This document shows, one piece after another, positions 1 to 12,457 of a stretch of DNA of 64,000 bases (the stretch's first letter is position 1; each line of letters starts with the position of its first letter). This DNA is from Amborella trichopoda (taxonomy: Eukaryota; Streptophyta; Magnoliopsida; Amborellales; Amborellaceae): positions 1,222,012 to 1,286,011 of the forward strand of contig NW_006498572.1 in NCBI RefSeq assembly GCF_000471905.2, in the 5' to 3' direction. The position numbers were made by a program, and so were the translations under genes. The notes beneath the pieces were generated by a model, which was not told the DNA's origin, did no database searches, and saw only the letters and a program-made list of their open reading frames with translations.

Positions 1-2194
1 AGAGAGAGAGAGAGAGAGAGAGAGTAGAAGAGAGAAAGAGAGAGGAAAGGAGGAAACTCGGACCCACCCTGGGTCTGAGTAGAGAGAGAAGAGAGAGAAA
101 GAGAAAAAGAAGAGGAGAAGAGAGAGAAAAAGAGAAAGAAGAGGAGAAGAGAGAGAAAGAGAAAAGAGATAGAGAGAAAGAAGAAGAGAGAGAGAGGAGG
201 AAGAGGAGAGACAATGGACGTAGAATGGGCTTGAGCCTAAGTTGATCTTCATTGGTCCCTTTTCATGCACTTGCGAGAGAGAGAGAGAGAGAGAGGTCTT
301 GGTGTTTGTGAGTCTAGGCTAGGGTGTAAAGTCTAGGTGTATGGCTTAGGTGGGTTGGGTTGAGGTATGGTGTATGAGAATTAGGGTGTATGAGATGGGG
401 TAAGGTATCAGATAACTAAGGTGTATAAGATTCTATGGTGTATGGGGTATTATGGTGTATGGAGTATGGTAGGATGTAGGTTAGCAAAAGTAGGGTGTAA
501 GGTGTAGGGTATATGGAGTAGGATTGGAAGCTAGGGGTTCTAAGGTGTATGGAAGCTAGGAGTTCTAGGGTGTATGGGATTGTGAGTTGGGAATCCAAAG
601 GGAGTTGGGATTTTAGGGTTCTATGCAGTGAAGGACATCTTGGGGTATTTTTTCTCTCTAGAAAATGATTCTCTCTCCTCCCATCTTAAGTCTTGAATTT
701 GAAAGCAAAGCAAAAGAACAAGCCTAGGCCTTCATGCTCTTCTCATTAATTTTCAAGAATTTTCAAGACTCCAAGAGAGATTGCAAGAGCTCCATTACAA
801 ATGACTTTAATTTTCTTATATAGAGCAATCCTAAAACAAGGGTGGATTGCTCAAAAACAACTAAAATTGTCAAAAAATACACATTTAATGAATTAAAATA
901 TTAATCCCATTTTTTGACCAAATGACCAAAATATTCTTTAGCATTTTTTAACAAATGACGAAACCATCCCTCCATGAGGGGCTTCTTGCCATTACTAGGC
1001 CTCAAGAGCTTTTTCAAACATTTACAGTGGCAATTTGGGCTATCAAACATTGTAGAATCTATGCTTGAACTATTTTGCACGTTTTGATACCCTTTGATCA
1101 TCTTGAAACATATTTTTAAGGAAGAACCCAAAATCCAACCAAGTTCCATATACTTGTGATTCTTCAACTGTCGATTCGGCATGATCCATAGTGTCTTGAG
1201 TCTTCATTTTTTATCACAAATTAAAGGGAATACTATCACGATCATTTTATAATAAATTTCATCCATTTTGTCTCCGTTTGAGCATGTTCCAATTTTGGGA
1301 AGTAACCAGAAAATGAGATTCGGACGACCGAAAAAGTATGCTTTCTTCGACCTCTGAATTCGGTGTTAACCAGCCTCCGATCATTTACAAAAATTATATC
1401 GAACTGTAGCTCTTCGAAGCATAGTTGCAACGGACTCATGCTTGTGACGATCCAACATCGGGATCTTGAGCTATGGCCTCTCAAAGAATTAGATGTTCCT
1501 CTTTTAAAAATCTAAATTTTCATATTTCAAGCACATCTTCTCTCTAAGAATTCTCTTGTTAGGGCTATATCATAATGCGTGTCATATGTGAAAACGAACG
1601 TATCATCGAGATCTAACTCATATCCGAAGTTGAGCTTAATTAGACCCAAAATGAGCAAGTTATGAGCATTTGAAATTCAACCCGAAATGAGAAAACACAG
1701 TTTTCATAAATAGAAACTGATTCATCAAGGCTATACCACAATAGTGTAGAACCCACCCTTTTTTGGTAAGTTAGGCCCAGAATGGTCCCAGAGGATCCGA
1801 TTGAGCTGAAATTTGGTACATGGGGTTTTTTGACATTCTCGATCCAATGGCGGTGGTCTGATACTATTTTGAGATCTAGAAAATAGGGCTATAGTAATAG
1901 GGTCTATTTTTAGCATGATAAGAACTGGATTTGAAAACTGAGCTTCATTCTAATCATCTCAAAACTTGTCAAAACACAATGAAACTTTGTGGGTGTCCTT
2001 AGGGAATTCAAAAATAACTTCTCATGCAATTTGAGGCCATTCTAACACTTCTTTAGAGGTCTGCCAATATTAGGCTTATTGCTACAGTGTTCCCATGGTC
2101 TGGCGGCGTCTTGGGTACTGGCAGGACTAGGTTACTACTAGCTCTCTCCTTATTCACCCCAAAGATGCAAGTATGTCAAAAATTACGTATAACA
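1..2194 (-). repeat. 3' LTR of the Ogre/Tat-like element (truncated by window start)
   Basis: This segment aligns with about 23240-25385, including the GA-rich tract, the TATA region, and the closing block that reads acgtataaca at 2185-2194 and 25376-25385. Divergence begins just after that block, so 2194 marks the inner edge. On the minus strand the LTR starts TGTTATACG, a canonical TG start. No clean polypurine tract is visible next to it at 2195-2220, so the edge could be off by a few bases. The outer end lies before base 1. Confidence 0.85.
815..823 (-). promoter_or_regulatory. TATA box in the 3' LTR
   Basis: The minus strand reads CTATATAAG, and the same box is kept at the matching place in the other LTR (24021-24029). 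It is the likely core promoter of the retroelement. From the 3' LTR it would point leftward out of the element. Confidence 0.5.
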
Positions 2195-3489
2195 ACTTGC
2201 CCAGCCAAATTCTATTCTTTGAGAGAAGCGAGAAGGGCAACATTCAGAACAAAGCCTGGTCAAAGTTCATCTTTTGAATCCTTACTAAGGCGCTTCTATT
2301 ATCTCTCAACAATCTTTTTCTTCTCAATCATTGGCATCAACACGATCCTTGAGGGGGAGACCATGCCAAGATTCTTCCCTGGGGGATGTCCTAAGTGGAT
2401 ACCAATGATTAGGGGCCTTTTAATGCCTTTATAAACCCAATACTTCTAGAATCCCTGTTCTGGGGGAGCATGTTGAACGGAGGCCTTGCTTAAGGGCTTT
2501 CTTCCTAACTCAACAATACTTCCAAATGAGACAACTGGTGGGTACTTTTGGGGCTTGATCCCAATCCAGTGGCATTTTTTGTTCCATCAATCTAGATGTG
2601 TCTGGTAGTCGGGAGTCTTACTTGGAGACATCTTTCTCAATCCGTCATATTTTTCTTTAAAAGGCTAGCAGCGGGGGGCCTTGCTTAAGGGCCTCCTTCC
2701 CTTTTTATACTAAACCTTTATTTTGTCTATTTTTCTTTAGATAGACAATCGAGGAGAGCCCTTAATGGGGTATATGAACTGGTTCACTAGGAATTGGACT
2801 AATGGCACAAGGGGTGTCGCTTTGGGGGCTTACACCCAATATATCAGGCTTAGTCAGGAGCTTTTTGGTGGCTGCCTTGAAAGTTTAAACCTATCGACAA
2901 ATGAGGCCTCAGTAAGACAGTTTCTTTAGGGCTTGAAACCCCAATCATATTGGGGCCTAGTTGACGGCTTTTTAGTGACCATCCCAAAAGTCTACGTCTT
3001 CTAGTAGATGGGAACCTTAATAAGACGGTTACCCTCATAATGGGGGTATCGATCTAGGCTAAGCAATCAATTTACTTATAAGAACTTCTATCTCGAATTA
3101 TCAATATGCTCTTCCTATTTTTTGTTGACGTCTTGGATGAGAATCTCTTCAACAAATGGCTATCCTGACTTGCCATCTTGATAATTCTTCTGATCTTCAA
3201 GGGCCCTTCAACAAGGCTGACCCGAGTTGCTAGATTTTCTTAAGCTCTTTTTTATCTTGATGGTAAGGTACCCATGAAGGGTATTGATTCCTAAACTTCC
3301 AAGATTTAGTTGTCTTTGAGTTGGTTGAAGCCACCTATGAGAGCGAATACTGTATCGACCTGCTTATTAGTCCAGACGCCCTTTCGGGTTTTCATCTTAT
3401 TCGGATAGAAGTGGTACCATAGAATGGTTTTCACCAACTTCTTCTTTTATTGAGCCTCTTTTACCCGTGACTTAGAGATCACGTCCACC

Positions 3490-3790
3490 TTTTGATTTCT
3501 ATTTTTACTCATGGTATGCTCGGTTTTCTATTTTTAGAAAACTTTTACTCATGGCTACATGGCCATACCCATACCCATCTTTTTTTTTTTACTCATGGTG
3601 CCTTTTGGGTTTTCAACATGCCCAACTCTCTTTTTTTTTATTTATCAATTTTACCCATAGCTTTATGGCTATGTCCACCTGAAGCTCTCACTTTTACTCA
3701 TGACGATCCCCATCGGATGTTCATAATGCCCGACTTCTTTCCTTTTGTACGATTTTACCCATAGCTTCATGGTTGCGTCTGTCTTTATAA
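3490..3790 (+). repeat. Dispersed 'ttttactcatgg...gggttttcaacatgccca' repeats
   Basis: Four or so diverged units carry 'tttttactcatgg', followed by 'tttgggttttcaacatgccc' and a T-run. Related units recur at 9780-10010, on the other side of the antisense gene. The two groups therefore bracket that gene. Confidence 0.5.
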
Positions 3791-5099
3791 AAGAGAAAAC
3801 ATCCGCCTAGATGATGTATAGGATGGAGGGGTTATAACTATACAAGGCTCATTGGGGTAACAAATACTATGGGTGAAGCTTTTATTAGGAACGTGACCAC
3901 CATTGGAAATGTTTTGGATTTCTACAAGGTGATGAATATAGGGGTTGTAGGTGGACTAGGAGATAACTGGTGCATGAAAACTCCCTAGGGATAATATGTG
4001 TCTTCAATGTAAAGAAATGGTTATCTCCGTAGGGACTGAACCCTTGATTGATGAAGATATAGCAAGCTTCATGCACTAGCTATAGTGTATCTACACCACT
4101 AGGGATGATGACCCATACTGGGGATCATAAACCACTAAAGTGACAGACCAAGGGGTAGTGATCCTCTAGGATGATGAACCACTAAGGTAGCGATCCACTA
4201 GGGATAATGGATTACTGAGGGTTCTTCAAGTATGATATTACTCATGGGGTCTTATGAAGTCTCAAATGTGTAGGATACGTTTGGTATGGCTCCATGTTAA
4301 TAATGGAGTTTTTAGGTGAAGCCCAAGTAAAGGGGTTTTTAGGATGGTTTCTAATAATGTTTGAGCTGGTGAAAGGAATTTTAATGGAAAGGGTAATTTC
4401 TTGGGTCAATAGATGATGTTTATCTGACTCACAGGGATGATAAGTCAAGTTGATGGATGATTGAGGCTGCCATGGTTTTTATGAGTCATTAGGGTCTACA
4501 GTGGAAGTCATGATTTTTGTGAGTCATGCATCAACCAAGTGATAGGCTTGACTGCAATTTTGAAGCTTTTGCAAAGGTCTATCGTCAATGGTATTTGAGC
4601 ATATCAGGGTAAAGGATATCCTTGCAATTAATGCTCAATGTATTTCCATTGGGGATGCGGCATTTTAAGAATGTGTCTCCGTTGGGGATCAAGCACATTA
4701 AGGATAGAAACATCCTTAACAATGATGATGAACTGAGGTACATCATTTTTAGGATATTTGAACCCGACAGGTTTGAAGGTGGGTTTTGAAGGTAGGTATT
4801 GGATGGGTAACATGGATCCCATCAAAACTTATTAGACTGAACCCAGGGTTGCACTGGGTTAATGGACTCATGATTTGAACCTAGAGGGTTTGAAATGGGA
4901 CTATTGAGCTCGGAGTTTATGGGCTTAACATAGCTCAAGATTACCTACTTGGGGGTTAGTGTGTGTAGGTAAAACAAAGAGGGAGCATAGCCCCTTTAAT
5001 CACCTTGTGTTAATGTGCACAAGTGTGTGCTGAGCTCACGGTTGAGCCGTGGGCTCGTGTGAGTTAGTGACAAATGAGAGAAGATAAAGTAAGACACAA

Positions 5100-5450
5100 G
5101 GAAAATAAAGATGAGTGGACCCACCTTGGCTATGGGTCCATGTCTTTTAGATGCATAAAAAAGAGAAGAGAGTGACGGACTCGCCTAAGGTGCAGGTCTG
5201 TGTATTGAACACATGACGACAATGAAAGAGAATGGGGGGAAGATGACGAATCCACCTTAGGCCCGGGTCCATGTGCTTATCGGTGAGAGACAGCAGAGGA
5301 TGAGGGTAGGGAGTGACGGACCCGCCCTAGGCACGGGTCTGTGTGTTTAGGCGGGTGAGAGAGAGAGAGAGAGAGAGAGAAGAAAGCGGATGAGGGTGAG
5401 GAGTGACGGACCCACCCTAGACGCGGGTCCATGTGTTAAGGTAGGTGGGA
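5100..5450. repeat. Array of about five hairpin-forming GGACCC...GGGTC units (70-90 bp period)
   Basis: Units at about 5112, 5178, 5252, 5315 and 5406 share the core 'ggacccgccctagg' followed by 'cgggtc', which can fold as a GGACCCG/CGGGTC hairpin. GA-rich spacers separate them. The same family and orientation form a second array inside the 5' LTR at 22800-23310, and one unit remains at 61-80. Confidence 0.7.
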
Positions 5451-5693
5451 GAGAGAGAAAATAAATAATGAGAAAGGAAGAAAGACGGGGCACGAGCCCG
5501 AGCATTTTGACGTGAGATTGAGTCGGGGTCTGTCCGAGCTTGTAAGAGTGAATGGGGGGTGCTTTCTCACCAATTCTTTCTCATCATTTTTTGTTCTTTT
5601 AGAGAGAGAAAATGAGAGGGATCCCTCTCCAATGAAAAAGGGGCCTTCAAAAGAAGATTTTGGGGATCCTGGCTAGCTCTTCTAACCCCCAAG

Positions 5694-7092
5694 GTAACCA
5701 TTTCTTGTTCTCCTCCTTTCCTTTTCATGCTTTTGATGGTTCTTTTTCGTCATTTCTTATTGTCTCTTTGCATACTTCATGTTTAATTTAATGTGTGAAT
5801 ACCCCTCTCAAGTATAATCTTGATAACTTGATCATCTTTGAGCATTTCTTGAGCATGTTTAGTGTATGTTGCATCTTCATTTAGCATCTCAAGCACTCTT
5901 CGAGCTTCACGAATGTCCTTGAGCATCACCAACATATTTGGGCATCACTAACATATTTGGGCATCATGAATATCACTTTGTACTCTATGAATAATCGTTG
6001 GACATCACGAACATACTTTTAAGCGTCATGAACATTTTCTTAGAGTATCGCAAACATTTTCGGACACTGCAAGCATTGCTCTGAATCATCATGAGCATTT
6101 CTGATCTTCACGAAAATTTCTTTGACTAAGATGAGAATGTTTTGAGCTCCACGGATGTCTTCTTTGAGCACTTGTCTAGATACCACAAATATTTTCTGAG
6201 CACCATATGATCATACTCTTGAGTGTCATAGATATCTTCTTGAACATCATTAAAGTTTCTGAGCACCGTGAATGCACTTCACCGAGGACTCTAAAAACAT
6301 TTATTGAGTATCACGAATATTTTCCTTGATCATCCCAAGCATTTCTTGACCACCTCAAATATTTCTTGAATATCCAAAATATTTCTTGAACGCCCCTAAA
6401 AAAAATATTCCTTGTACATCCCAAATGTCCCATTTCAAGCACTCTGAATGTCACGAATATTGTCATAAGCATTTTGTAGCATTTTCTTTAGGCAAAATTT
6501 CACAATCTCAAGTAACTCTTCACATCCTTTCATGCATGCCTTAGCATCCAAAGCATCTTTGTAGCACCTTCACACAACCCTTGTATTTCAAGTGAATTTT
6601 TGTATCACAATCTGATATTTTCAGCACCTCCACTACATAGTTATGCATTTTTAGACTCCCTTGAGCACTTCTAAGCATTGTCATGTATTTTCATGCATCT
6701 TTTGATATAATTGAGCATAGTTAAGCACAGTTATGCATAATGATGTATCTTTTGAGCACTTTCATGCATAGTTATGCATTTTTTAGTATAGTCATGTGCA
6801 TTTCTATGCATTTTCATGCATTCTTGAGCATTCTATAATAGAAAAGAGAGCTCTTCAAGATCACTTTTCGCAATTGGAATTAACTCATAGACTTGTGATT
6901 TCTTAGAATCCCCCGGGTGCTTTGGACTAGCCAAAGACCTATTCTATCAATGCGCTGCATATAGGGGAGACGCTAACGAAATTTTGCAAAATTCGTGATG
7001 CCTTTCTTTTCTTCTTTCTCTTGAAATCCTGACATACTGAACTGTCATCTTGCTAAATTGCTCATTTCTCGTCATTTATGCTTCTTTCGCAG
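5694..7092 (+). other. Putative 5' leader intron of the antisense gene
   Basis: A pyrimidine/GA-rich leader ends at 5693 with 'cccccaag|gtaacc', a good plant splice donor. At 7081-7092 stands 'cttctttcgcag', a good acceptor, and diffuse coding sequence of the antisense gene starts soon after. Most of the interval is a degenerate short tandem array, as expected for non-coding intron sequence. This is an inference from splice-site appearance only. Confidence 0.4.
5840..6840 (+). repeat. Degenerate tandem array of 'ttgagcatcacgaat'-type units
   Basis: About 1 kb is made of units of roughly 20-30 bp with the theme 'ttgagcatcacgaacatttt', changing towards 'gagcatagttatgcatttt' after 6700. The period is irregular, so the array is old. 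It lies wholly inside the proposed leader intron. Confidence 0.7.
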
Positions 7093-9572
7093 TCAAAATT
7101 CTTGAAGTGAACCATTTACCGTGCCTTAGAGAAAGGGGCATTGATTCTTACACGGGTGCTTCTTTCACAAGATCCACTACCCTAGGTGTTCTTGACATCA
7201 CTTAGAAACTGGAATGGCCCTTGAGTGTCACCTATGTAGGTGAAGATGCTAGGTTTTCTTCGACAGTCATACCACTAAGACCTGAGAAGCCATCTAACTC
7301 TTAAGTGTTAGGGAATGCATTTTTTCTTATAAGGGTGTTGTAGATAAGAAGCTTGAATGCTACTTTCCCTATAGATTTTCACACCAGCATGGCTTAGACC
7401 AAGGGTTATCTTTCTCAATGCTTTTAGAGAAGAAATATAGGAAGAAGGGATCTCAGCAAGACCAAGATGCCCCAGGTGTAAATCGTGTATCCTTGACAGA
7501 TAGCAACATGAGAATGGCTTGGGAAATATGTCTTTCTCTTACTGGCTTGAACAAGTTTTCCATTCCTTATTATGGTCACATAGGCCATGCCACTGAAGTT
7601 TATTGGCGGTGGTGGAACACCACTAACCATTCTTACTGGAAGGCACCCATACATGGAAGGCCATTAACAGTACCAAACATAATACAAAACATGAAAAGCG
7701 TATCACTCCTCCTATCTTCTCCAATATTTACGAGCTCAATTACCCCTTAGATTGGAAGGAGCTTGGTATACCTCGATCACTGGCCATGGATCATACCGGC
7801 ATCTAGAATCTTTCTCTTGAAGGTGAAACCCGGTCATTATTTGATGACGTTTGTTCGATCTTCAAGTGAACCAAAGGTCGTGTTGTCCCTGGTTATGAAG
7901 GTCATCATGTTCAAGACTTCAATGCTTTAATAGGGAGTGGGTCACATTCAGCTCTAGCTGCCAAAGCTCACTATGGTCAAAAGACCAAGAGTGCTCCTTC
8001 AAAGTCAGGAGATGAGGCAACTCCAAAGAAAGGAGCCAAGCAGAAAGGGACAAAGAAGAAGAAGGATGTAGAGAGCCCTGAACCCAGTCTCGTTGCGGAA
8101 CTTGAGGTTCATAGAAAGAGCACTCGACTGAGAAAGAGGGCTTTGTCAAGTTTAGATGCATCCCCTTCAATTCATTTTGCTTCAAGTGAAGCAACTGATT
8201 TAACTTCTAAGCCCAAGAAGCATGCAAAGACGAAGGCTTCACCTAGCCCGACTCTGCCATCAGAGGTAGCAGCTCCCATTCAAGAGACAATTCCTAAAGT
8301 TGTCACAACCCAACCAGTTCATCTGGTCAGACTTCCCTAAGCTTGATCTATCGACCAGAGAATGTTCCTTCTCTTGTGGTAGAAGCAGGGGTACCCAATG
8401 CTGATAATCCAACTGAACCTGAAATACTGTAGTCTCGAACTCTCTCATCATTAAGTCTGGGAGACTTTCTTTGCACTATTATTGAAGAAGGAAATATTCT
8501 TGAAGTTGATACTGAAGCAATCTAAAGCCCCTTTAGATATTGAGGCAACAGCTTCAAAAGTGCCTACTCCAACTACTTTAGAAGAAGAGCCCCAATCTCA
8601 ACCAGATGCTTCTTTAAGTAAAACACTGAAACTTGTGGTTGTTCCCCCTCCAGAAGTGCCAATTTCAGCAGTTCCAAATGTAGAGCTTCCATCCAAGGCA
8701 AATACTCTCTCCAGTGAGTCCTTGGCTCTTATTCCTTGGGAACCAGCTATTATTGCTGAAGTTCATCCCTTTTTGTGATCGGTTCTTCATCTTTCCTTCT
8801 TTAGTGTCAAATATCGTTTTGAATAGAAAGGCTTTGCTGGCAAAGAGATTTCTACAGTCAAGTCTTCAGAGGTTAAAAGAATGCTCCCTCTCTGATCTTG
8901 CAGCTGAGATTATTGCAGTCAGGGACCGTGTTACTGCTTTAAACAATGTCAGTTATGAGAAGAAGACCTTTGATTGATTTGAAGGTCTTTTGAATGACCT
9001 TGAACAATGGAGAGTCGAGACCTTGCAGCATGAATATGAAGTGCAAGCATTACGTGGGGCTCACCTGGCTTCTTTAGAGGACTCCTTAGCTCAGCAGCAG
9101 AGCCTCATAATGAACTATAATGAGAAGATGGCCTCTTTCCTTTCTTTTTAGGCCAGCTGGATACAACCTATTTTGCAAAGATAAAGGTTGCTGAAGTAGA
9201 AATGGCAAAGCTACAAACTTATATCTACCTATTGAAGACCGAGCAGGATCCGAAGAGAGCAGAGGCTTGAAGCAAGTCTCAAGAATTAGAGAAATTGAAC
9301 TTCGACGTGGCCTTAACCAACACGTTGTCAAGTCAAATAATCAGGTGATCTCCCACCTCAAAGAGCAAATGAAGACAGCCTCAGAATACTCGGAAGTGTT
9401 GAAGACAAAGATTCGTGAAGCCCTCGACAATTTCTTGGAGCTCATGAATTTTTTACTCTTCTTTTTGTCTTATCTTCTTTTTTCATTCCTTTTGTGGATT
9501 TTGGATAACTGTAACCATAATTATGTAATCTTTTATCTATATGGAATGAATGCTCTTTTCTTTCATTTTTGA
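7093..9572 (+). pseudogene. Antisense extra gene of the Tat/Ogre element (plant-mobile-domain-like, with coiled-coil tail)
   Basis: On the strand opposite to gag-pol, broken frames join into one protein-like path. 7150-7350 resembles the end of a plant mobile domain ('WNGP', 'VTYVGEDARF'). 7418-7750 has W-rich sequence ('VYWRWWNTTNHSYW'). 7870-8340 is a continuous frame rich in Lys, Ser and Pro. 8482-8778 is Pro/Ser/Glu-rich. 8850-9430 reads as coiled coil (for example 'LEDSLAQQQSLIMNYNEKM'). Several stops and frameshifts separate the pieces. Extra genes in antisense between pol and the 3' LTR are an established feature of Tat-lineage retrotransposons. The plant-mobile-domain assignment is from memory of the family and is less sure than the position and strand. 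Pol and this gene converge towards about 10 kb. Confidence 0.55.
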
Positions 9573-10430
9573 CTTGTCTGCTCCTCTGCTTTATGGTTTG
9601 CACCGTTCTCTTATCTCTTGTGGCCAACCCTTGTCTCTTCTAGAAGGGGGTAAGAGACAAATCTGGAGGCTTGCTTCGCACGAAAATGTATATAGTCTCC
9701 ATCATATGTGACTTGAACGCCCTCTTGGGTTTACATCCAAATCCTTGGGGTATGTGCCATCTCTAGTATTTATAAAAACCCCGTATATATTTTTTTTTCG
9801 TAGAGCCTTTGCCCATGGTTTTTACACCAAGTCTGCCATTTTATATTTTTACTCATGATGCCATTATGGGTTTTTAATGTGCCCATTTTCTTTTCTTTAT
9901 TTTGACATATTTTGCTCGTAATAGTTGGTGATACAATTACACCCATCATTCTTTTTCTTTTTTTGTTTTCTTTGAGTTTTTACCCATGATTCCCTTGCGG
10001 ATTTTCATCATGCCCATTTGAGGAGCCAATTTTAAGGTCATGCCACCGTGACTATGGGGAGGCGTTTTTAAAAGTCATGTTGTCGTGAATGTCAATTTGG
10101 TGTCTTTTAAGGTCATCCACCAACTGATTGGAGGCAAGTTTCCAGACCGTAAAGTTGGTGTGTTTTAAGGTTATCCACTAAGACCTAATGGAGGCAATTT
10201 TAAGGACGTGTCTTTAAGATCGTGTGTGATGCAGTTTAATGTTATGCCACTAGGACGTGTGCTATGCAATTTAAGGTCTTGCAGCGACTGGTGCCACGAA
10301 GTTTAGGGTCGTGCGGCTTGGACCGAACCACACAATTTAAGATCGTGCGGCTTGGACCGTTGCCATGCAATTTAAGGTCGTGAACCTTGGGCCATTACCA
10401 TGCAGTTTAAGGTCGTGCGGCTTACACCAT
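9573..10430. other. Spacer between convergent pol and antisense gene, with about 42-bp repeats
   Basis: There is no coding sequence here. 9780-10010 holds the 'tactcatgatgcc...' units. From about 10020 to 10430 a degenerate repeat of roughly 40 bp appears, built on 'atgcaatttaaggtcgtgcggcttgg'-like units (shortest form 'aatttaaggtcgtg'). The 3' ends of the two opposed genes meet here. Confidence 0.55.
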
Positions 10431-11600
10431 GGTCTAGGAATAATAATTTTTCAAGTATCTCCCATTAATTTGAGTCATAGCTTCCGCACCTTCAACATTA
10501 ACCAATACATCGACTCCATTAAGAAAAACTTTCTTCATCATGAATGGCCCTCCCCATTTTGGTTTGAACTTCCCTTTGTTTGACCATGGGTAATTATTGG
10601 TCTCCTTACTGCCAGAGCGAATTCTCCTTTAACAAATGACGTTATCTGAATTGATTTATCAAAGGCCAGCTACATACGGTTTTGTGAATCTCAAGACTTG
10701 TTGTTCTTGAAATCTCTTTTCATCGAGTGCATCAAGCTCTTGACAACGAATAACAGCTTACTCTTTACTTGTCATCCCATAATATAGAGCTATTATGAGT
10801 GAGGGCAACTGAATTTTCAAAGGCAAAACAGCCTCACCCCCATATACCAAAGAATAGGGTGTCGACTGAGTTGGACCTTGAGCTGTAATACGATATGCCC
10901 ATAAGACTTTAGGAAGTCTTTCATGCTAATCCCTTTTCGTTTCAGAAGAAGACTTTCTTAAGGCATCAGAAAGGGTTTTGTTAAAAGCTTCGGCCAGACC
11001 ATTAGGTCTTGGATGATACATGGTCAAATAGTTCCATTTAAACCCAAACTGATTGACCAAATGATCTATATGATGGCTTCGAAACTGAGGACCATTGTAT
11101 GACGTGATCCGGTCAGGCACACCGAATCTATAAATGATATTGTGACACACAAAATTGGCTACTCTAAGTCCTGGAACTTTCTTGAGAGGGATCGCTTCAG
11201 CCCATTTCGAGAAGTAGTCTGTAGCGACATGTATAAAAACAAGTCCCAAAGAAGATGGTGGATAGATAAGACCCACAATATCCATACCCCATTAAGCAAA
11301 AAGCCATGATGTTACAGGTGAAGAGTTTCAGGAGCTTGATGAATAAAGATCGAATGAATCTAGCAAATCGGACAGTTTCTTGCAAACATGAGTGAATCAT
11401 GGCTCATACTAGGCCAATAATAGCATATCATGATAATTCTATTGTACAGCTTAGGGCCAGCCTGGTGCTTGCCACAAACTCCAACATGGACTTCCTTGAG
11501 CACATGATTAACATCTTTCTGATCAATGCACCTAAGTAGTATGTCATTATAAGAGATTTGGAACAAGATACCTTCAAGGAACACATATCGTATGGTTGAC
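10431..11600 (-). pseudogene. Retrotransposon integrase (catalytic Asp lost)
   Basis: The zinc-binding HHCC region lies at 11360-11584 ('HVGVCGKHQAG', 'YYWPSM', 'CPIC'). The catalytic core lies at 10926-11285. It has the first Asp in 'MDIVGL' and the Glu in 'YHPRPNGLAEAFNKT', but the second Asp is Tyr ('TSYNGPQF' where the family has SDNGPQF), so the enzyme would be dead. Frames continue leftward to a C-terminal 'KWGGPF' chromatin/DNA-binding region near 10440-10580. At least two stops or frameshifts split the gene. In life it would insert the retroelement DNA into the host chromosome. Confidence 0.85.
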
Positions 11601-11859
11601 CTTCTTATCTTGTTATTCTCGATGGGATTGTCAAGAAGCCGATTGTGCTACAAGTAGTCCTTTATATGGGTGCGCCAATCTGTTACTGGCTCCACTTCCG
11701 TACATAAGGAAACTTGACATTCTGAATCTTCTTCTTCTTTCTCTTCGATCACGTGAGGTTTTTGAGAACTACTCTAGGCTCGCATGGCTTTTCTAGCTGC
11801 AATTAGTGTCTCGAATGGATAAGGTGGGCATTCATCAAATAACTCCCCTCTGATCTTTG

Positions 11860-12457
11860 TTTTTAAGTATCTCGACAAATTAGGCACATCTCCATTCAGC
11901 CACCCATATTGGTTTTGGCTCCTTTAATAGGGTTTGAATAGTTGCCCTTAACTTGAAGAGTGCATTGGCTTGTACATTAAGCCTTCGCGGTACATGCTCA
12001 AGAGAAACTTTTTCAAATTCTACCATCAGCGTCTTAAAGGTATTGAAATAAGGTTTGAGATTATTTTTCATTCCATCATATACCCCTTTGAGCTACCTGA
12101 TGATCAACACTGAATCTCCGTAAATGGCCAAGTATTTCGAGAAGTAATCTTCAAGTCTATGATTAGCGCCTAATATTCTTCTTCATTATGTGACTCTATC
12201 TCTAGAAGAGAGAATGATACTGAGACAAGGTCATCTCGAGGGTTGGAGAATACCACTCCGACACCACCTCTTTCAGATTGAAAAGCCCCATCAAAGTGCA
12301 TCTTCCTTTCACACGAAGCTTCAGCAAGAAATACTTCTTTGTCTGGTAAATCATCAAATAACAGAGAATCAGTTAGGAGGGTGTGTGCAGGCAAGAAATT
12401 TGCATGTGCTTGACCTTTAACAGATTTTTGCGGCACATATGTGATGTCAAACTCCAT
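11860..12457 (-). pseudogene. Second, archaeal-type RNase H (aRNH) of the Tat/Ogre lineage
   Basis: Reading leftward, the motifs are 'KMHFDGA', 'GVGVVFSNP', 'SHNEEEY', 'IYGDS' and 'VQANALFKL'. They match the extra RNase H domain that Tat/Ogre elements carry after their normal RNase H. A TAG stop stands just after 'EEEY' where EAL would follow. The last catalytic Asp (QADAL in the family) is Asn. The frame resumes at 12071 and ends at 11880. This domain is a strong marker of lineage. Confidence 0.8.

Larger units (their letters stand above)
2195..5560 (-). other. Hypervariable 3' untranslated region of the retrotransposon
   Basis: This 3.4-kb stretch lies between the antisense gene and the 3' LTR. 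I see no protein-coding segment. It holds phrases such as 'gggccttgcttaagggc' (twice, 2480-2500 and 2680-2695), T-rich blocks with 'tttttactcatgg' (3490-3790), 'actagggatgatga' repeats (4080-4220) and a hairpin-repeat array (5100-5450). A fast-changing, repeat-rich 3' region is described for Ogre elements. Similar wording in reverse orientation appears at 40.4-40.8 kb in the second remnant. Confidence 0.6.

Noticed and set aside
2087..2434. 115-residue plus-strand frame
   Set aside because: It crosses the LTR edge at 2194 and has no recognisable domain.
5840..6840. Possible CRISPR-like array
   Set aside because: The units are degenerate, contiguous and of uneven length, without spacers. It is a decayed tandem repeat in a plant genome.
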